From Geobacter sp. (GTDB taxonomy: Bacteria; Desulfobacterota; Desulfuromonadia; Geobacterales; DSM-12255), in the NCBI GenBank assembly GCA_012026855.1, contig VEOV01000179.1, forward strand, positions 1-8,179: a DNA stretch of 8,179 nucleotides, read 5' to 3'. Of this stretch, positions 5,820 to 8,179 are shown one piece after another (the stretch's first letter is position 1; each line of letters opens with the position of its first letter). Made by a program: the position numbers and the translations under genes. The notes beneath the pieces were generated by a model. It made no database searches. It was not told the DNA's origin and saw nothing but the letters and a program-made list of their open reading frames with translations.

Positions 5820-6509
5820 ATGCTGCATATAATTCAGAACGACCCTGAAGTCCCCCCCGGCAACCTTCTGGAGCATCTATCACTGCCCTACCGCATCTAT
5901 CACCCCTACCGGGGCGAGCAGCTGCCGCACAGCGGCGAAATCCAGGCGCTGCTCGTCCTAGGCGGCGCCATGGGCGCCAATGATGACCAGAAATTCCCTT
6001 TTCTGCCTGACCTGAAAAAGCTTATCAAAACGGTTGTCACTGCCGGAACACCCTATCTCGGCATCTGCCTGGGGGGCCAGCTGCTGGCAGCAGCCCTGGG
6101 GGCAAAAGTGGTGTCAAACAGATGGGAGGAGCTGGGTAACCTGCCGGTCGCGCTAACTGACGCGGGCAAGGTTGACCGACTATTTTCAGGGATTGAGGCC
6201 GGCTTCACAACATTTCAGTGGCACCATGACAGCTTCGACATTCCGGCAGGTGGTGTGCTGCTGGCAAGCTCGACCGCCTGCCCGCACCAGGCTTTCCGGG
6301 TCGGCAGCTGCGCCTGGGGTCTGCAGTTCCACCCGGAGGTGACGGAACAGATTATCCGCGACTGGTGCCAGTGGAATGAGGCGACTGCGGCGAGGATGGA
6401 AGGGCTGCTGGCAGAGTTTGCCGCCAAAGCCGCCACCTACAACAGCATCGCCCGCCAGCTACTGCAGAACTTTCTCAAGAGCGCCGCCCTGGTTCAACAG
6501 CCTCACTGA
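5820..6509 (+). CDS. Class I glutamine amidotransferase (GMP-synthase-type GATase domain)
   Basis: This 229-residue protein has a complete class I amidotransferase triad. The nucleophile C83 is in GICLGGQLLA (81-90), and H171 and E173 are in LQFHPEV (168-174). LLVLGGAMGANDD at 44-56 forms the oxyanion strand region, and FQWHHDSFDIP follows at 132-142. It matches the free-standing 'GMP synthase glutamine amidotransferase domain-like' group (COG0518), which hydrolyses glutamine to supply ammonia; a few members are gamma-glutamyl hydrolases or ligases. No synthetase partner is seen nearby, so the acceptor is unknown. It lies 37 bp after the macro-domain gene. The ribosome site is weak (AGGA about 11 bases before ATG). 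Its 3' end faces the isomerase gene with only 5 bp between stops and no visible terminator. Confidence 0.88.
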   Translation: MLHIIQNDPEVPPGNLLEHLSLPYRIYHPYRGEQLPHSGEIQALLVLGGAMGANDDQKFPFLPDLKKLIKTVVTAGTPYLGICLGGQLLAAALGAKVVSNRWEELGNLPVALTDAGKVDRLFSGIEAGFTTFQWHHDSFDIPAGGVLLASSTACPHQAFRVGSCAWGLQFHPEVTEQIIRDWCQWNEATAARMEGLLAEFAAKAATYNSIARQLLQNFLKSAALVQQPH

Positions 6510-6514
6510 GACAC

Positions 6515-6943
6515 TTACTCCACCCGCTCCACCTTCAGGGCAAAAGTCAACTCCTGCCCGGCCAGGGGATGATTGCCATCCAGGGTCACCCCGGATTCGC
6601 TCACTGCAGTCACCACCATCACCCTGGCTGTACCGTTGGCAAACTCCATGCTTATTTTCTGACCAGTTTTGATCTCTTTGCCCAGAGGAAATGCATCCCG
6701 TGACAGCCGCAGGAGATTCTCCCTTTGGTGTGGGCCATAGGCTTCGTCAGCCGTCAGCACTATATTTTTGACGCTGCCTGCCTCCATGCCGATGATGGCC
6801 CGTTCCATGGCCGGGAACAGCTGACCGGCGCCGATGGTAACGGTAAGAGGCCCCTGATCGGCGGTTTCGTCGAAGATTCTGCCGTTGTCCAGTGTGCCGA
6901 TATAGCTGATGGTAACTTTGCTGCCATACGTTACAATGCTCAT
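6515..6943 (-). CDS. SlyD-like FKBP-type peptidyl-prolyl cis-trans isomerase
   Basis: This 142-residue protein has a split FKBP domain with an inserted chaperone flap, as in SlyD. The first FKBP part is at 1-70 (YIGTLDNGRIFDET, IGAGQLFPAMERAIIGMEAG, DEAYGP). The flap spans roughly 71-120, and the return strand is LDGNHPLAGQELTFALKV at 121-138, closely matching the SlyD signature 'DGNHPLAG'. It lacks the His/Cys-rich metal-binding tail of enterobacterial SlyD and ends right after the last strand. It probably acts as a cytoplasmic prolyl isomerase and folding helper; there is no signal peptide. The frame stays open 23 codons upstream to 7012, but that stretch overlaps the neighbouring gene. The ATG at 6943 has GGGGGAG upstream, so I chose it. 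It follows the zinc-ribbon gene by 14 bp. Confidence 0.9.
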   Translation of the reverse strand: MSIVTYGSKVTISYIGTLDNGRIFDETADQGPLTVTIGAGQLFPAMERAIIGMEAGSVKNIVLTADEAYGPHQRENLLRLSRDAFPLGKEIKTGQKISMEFANGTARVMVVTAVSESGVTLDGNHPLAGQELTFALKVERVE

Positions 6944-6957
6944 ATTATCTCCCCCAT

Positions 6958-7263
6958 TCAGGATTCCACCGGGCAGCTGCAGGCGCCACAGGTGCAGATC
7001 CGCCAGCCGCACACCCGGCAGCCTGGATTGTGCGGGTCCCGCCCATCGACAGTCCTGCCGCAGGCCGGACAGTCATAGCGGTACCATGAGAAACCACAGT
7101 TGCAGCAGGCAAGCATTCCGGGTGCACCGCTCTTCGCTGCCACATGAACCGAACCGCAAATCAGGCAGAGCGAAGCAAGCTCTGGCCTCTTCCTGATGCC
7201 GTCCCGCTGTTTGCGGTACACTTCAAACAGTCTTCTTGCGCTCTCCCGGTCAAGCTGCTCCAT
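6958..7263 (-). CDS. Small Cys-rich zinc-ribbon protein of unknown function
   Basis: This 101-residue protein has an N-terminal charged helix (about 1-28: LDRESARRLFEVYRKQRDGI) and 13 cysteines. CLIC is at 33-36, ACCNC at 52-56, CPAC at 65-68, CRVC at 82-85, and a dense cluster C90, C92, C95, C97 lies near the C-terminus. The first two knuckles, about 20 residues apart, look like one zinc ribbon with CGFSWYRYDCPACG resembling rubredoxin or zinc-ribbon loops. CPAC/CRVC could form a second ribbon, leaving the CTCGAC cluster for a further metal or disulfides. The helix is reminiscent of FdhE-type or other zinc-ribbon proteins, but I cannot name a family. A strong AAGGAG site precedes the ATG. 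It is probably an operon with the SlyD-like isomerase, itself a metal-linked chaperone in other bacteria. Confidence 0.8.
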   Translation of the reverse strand: MEQLDRESARRLFEVYRKQRDGIRKRPELASLCLICGSVHVAAKSGAPGMLACCNCGFSWYRYDCPACGRTVDGRDPHNPGCRVCGWRICTCGACSCPVES

Positions 7264-7362
7264 GAGTTCTCTCCTTTGTGTACAGATAACTTTGCAACTT
7301 TATTGCCGACAGAGGTCATGGGAAGTGACTTAAAATCATGCGGCTGCTCAAGAAACATTCAT

Positions 7363-7388
7363 TCGTTATATTATTAGCAACATAACGA
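7363..7388. promoter_or_regulatory. ModE-like operator 1 upstream of the porin gene
   Basis: TCGTTAT (7363-7369) and ATAACGA (7382-7388) are perfect 7-bp inverted arms separated by 12 bp. The molybdate regulator ModE binds sites of the form CGnTATATA-N6-TATATAACG, whose outer arms CGTTAT and ATAACG are also exactly 12 bp apart. The inner ATA/TAT triplets are only partly kept here (ATT and AAC). The site overlaps the -35 side of a candidate promoter, so bound regulator would probably repress. Confidence 0.6.
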
Positions 7389-7399
7389 GACATTATAAT
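7371..7399 (+). promoter_or_regulatory. Candidate sigma-70 promoter of the porin gene
   Basis: A consensus -10 TATAAT (7394-7399) lies 17 bp after a weak -35 TTATTA (7371-7376). Its start would be near 7406, leaving about 105 nt of leader that contains the second operator. A second candidate is TTGGCA (7446-7451) with TATAAC (7471-7476) at 19-bp spacing, which coincides with operator 2. I cannot decide between them. Confidence 0.4.
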
Positions 7400-7452
7400 A
7401 TTTTGAATAATTAGTTATTACGGCATGTTAGATATGCGTTCCAAATTGGCAT

Positions 7453-7478
7453 GCGTTATGTATTGAAGACTATAACGA
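7453..7478. promoter_or_regulatory. ModE-like operator 2 upstream of the porin gene
   Basis: CGTTAT (7454-7459) and ATAACG (7472-7477) repeat the first operator's core with the same 12-bp spacer, exactly 90 bp downstream of it. The right arm continues as ATAACGAAT, the exact reverse complement of the left arm of operator 1 (ATTCGTTAT). It overlaps a candidate -10 (TATAAC) and ends 33 bp before the porin ATG. Confidence 0.6.
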
Positions 7479-7510
7479 ATTTATCCGGTCCGGAATGAGA
7501 GGAGAGTCAG

Positions 7511-8179
7511 ATGAAAAAAATGATTACATTAGCGGTTATTGCTTCAGGAATTTACACACACCAGGCAGAGGCCAGAACCCTGGAGGATGTGCTCAAAGAA
7601 AAAGGGGTGATTACCGAGGAGGATTACAAGGCTGTCACCAGCAGTAAGCCGCTGAACTACAAGCTGGGTGAGGGCTTTACCCTGACTTCAGCCGATGAAA
7701 AGTTCAGAATGTCTCTGGGCGCCAGCATGCAGATCCGCTACACCCTCATGGATTTTGACGATGCCAATGACACATCTTCAAAAGTTCAGGATGTCAGCAA
7801 ATTCGAACTGAAGCGGATCAAGCTCTTTCTGAACGGTTACGCCTATGACAAGGATCTGAGCTACAAGATGCAGATGAATTTCGCCAATCTCCAGAATCCG
7901 GCCACAACCTCAGGGCTGCTGGAGGAGACCTGGCTCAACTACCGGCTGCGTGACGAACTGCAGTTCCGTTTCGGCCAGGACAAGGTCCAGTTCGGCCGTC
8001 AGTTCATCACTGCCTCGACTGCGCTGCAGTTTGTCGATCAGTCAGTGGTCACCAGCGCTTTTATCTCAGGGTATGACACCGGCATCATGATTCACGGCAA
8101 GGTGGCAGGCGGGCTGGTGAACTACAGCATCGGCGGTTATGACGGCTTGGGGCAGAATACCTACCGGACGACCAATGAC
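7511..8179 (+). CDS. Phosphate-selective-type (OprO/OprP) outer-membrane porin, N-terminal part (cut by window edge)
   Basis: An open frame of 223 codons runs from ATG 7511 to the window edge. Residues 1-21 form a signal peptide ending QAEA, cleaved before RTLEDVL. The mature N-terminus LEDVLKEKGVITEEDYKAV (24-42) is the short helical segment typical of this porin family in Geobacter relatives. Beta-barrel strands of alternating polar and aromatic residues follow, including FELKRIKLFLNGYAYDKDLSYKMQMNF (98-124 in parts), WLNYRL and FRFGQDKVQFGRQF (152-165). The conserved GQ.K.PFG-like motif of OprO/OprP porins is recognisable at 155-162. The protein should be a trimeric outer-membrane anion channel. 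A GAGGAGAG site precedes the ATG. The two ModE-like sites upstream point to an oxyanion other than phosphate, possibly molybdate or tungstate, which is inference. No PhoB box was recognised. Confidence 0.82.
   Translation, partial: MKKMITLAVIASGIYTHQAEARTLEDVLKEKGVITEEDYKAVTSSKPLNYKLGEGFTLTSADEKFRMSLGASMQIRYTLMDFDDANDTSSKVQDVSKFELKRIKLFLNGYAYDKDLSYKMQMNFANLQNPATTSGLLEETWLNYRLRDELQFRFGQDKVQFGRQFITASTALQFVDQSVVTSAFISGYDTGIMIHGKVAGGLVNYSIGGYDGLGQNTYRTTND

Noticed and set aside
6944..7012. N-terminal extension of the SlyD-like isomerase to 7012
   Set aside because: It would overlap the end of the zinc-ribbon gene, adds no FKBP sequence, and the ATG at 6943 has a good ribosome site at the proper distance.
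7446..7462. Possible sigma-54 promoter TTGGCATGCGTTATGTA before the porin
   Set aside because: The -24 half is good, but the -12 element has GT instead of the invariant GC and other positions mismatch. The sequence is better explained by the ModE-like palindrome.

Overview
The window looks like chromosome from a Geobacter-type deltaproteobacterium (Geobacteraceae or a close relative). No marker gene proves this. The inference rests on three things: a split B12-dependent acyl-CoA mutase small subunit next to meaB and a cob(I)alamin adenosyltransferase; a nifV gene behind a sigma-54 promoter and a leader terminator, a layout known from Geobacter nif control; and a porin with the N-terminal 'LEDVLKEKGVITEEDY' signature common in this group. 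All genes have similar GC-rich codon use. The only clearly AT-rich stretch is the control region before the last gene.

Layout. (1) Bases 1-3810, minus strand: six tightly spaced genes, read from right to left. They are a cobalamin adenosyltransferase, a mutase cobalamin-binding subunit, MeaB GTPase, a LysM/YkuD L,D-transpeptidase, a DsbC-like periplasmic disulfide protein, and the N-terminus of RecG, which is cut by the window edge. The first three form a coherent B12-mutase module: make AdoCbl, bind it, and guard its loading. The last three are cell-envelope and DNA-repair genes that appear to ride on the same transcript. (2) Bases 3811-4195: a divergent control region. On the minus strand it has a good sigma-70 promoter and a leader of about 200 nt, folded by a 16-nt near-perfect terminal inverted repeat, ahead of the adenosyltransferase. 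On the plus strand it has a near-consensus sigma-54 promoter, an ANTAR-type hexaloop hairpin and an overlapping intrinsic terminator, ahead of nifV. (3) Bases 4196-6509, plus strand: nifV (homocitrate synthase for FeMo-cofactor), a stand-alone macro-domain protein 6 bp downstream, and a class I glutamine amidotransferase. (4) Bases 6515-7263, minus strand: a Cys-rich zinc-ribbon protein followed by a SlyD-like FKBP prolyl isomerase, convergent with the amidotransferase. (5) Bases 7264-7510: an AT-rich control region with two copies of CGTTAT-N12-ATAACG, the core and spacing of a ModE (molybdate regulator) operator. (6) Bases 7511 to the edge, plus strand: the start of a phosphate-selective-type (OprO/OprP) outer-membrane porin.

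The most interesting signals are regulatory. They are the sigma-54 plus antiterminator leader of nifV, the unexplained structured leader of the B12 adenosyltransferase, and the paired ModE-like sites before an oxyanion-type porin. The last suggests a molybdate- or tungstate-responsive outer-membrane channel. Nitrogenase cofactor synthesis needs molybdenum, so nifV and a ModE-controlled porin in one window make biological sense, but that link is an inference.
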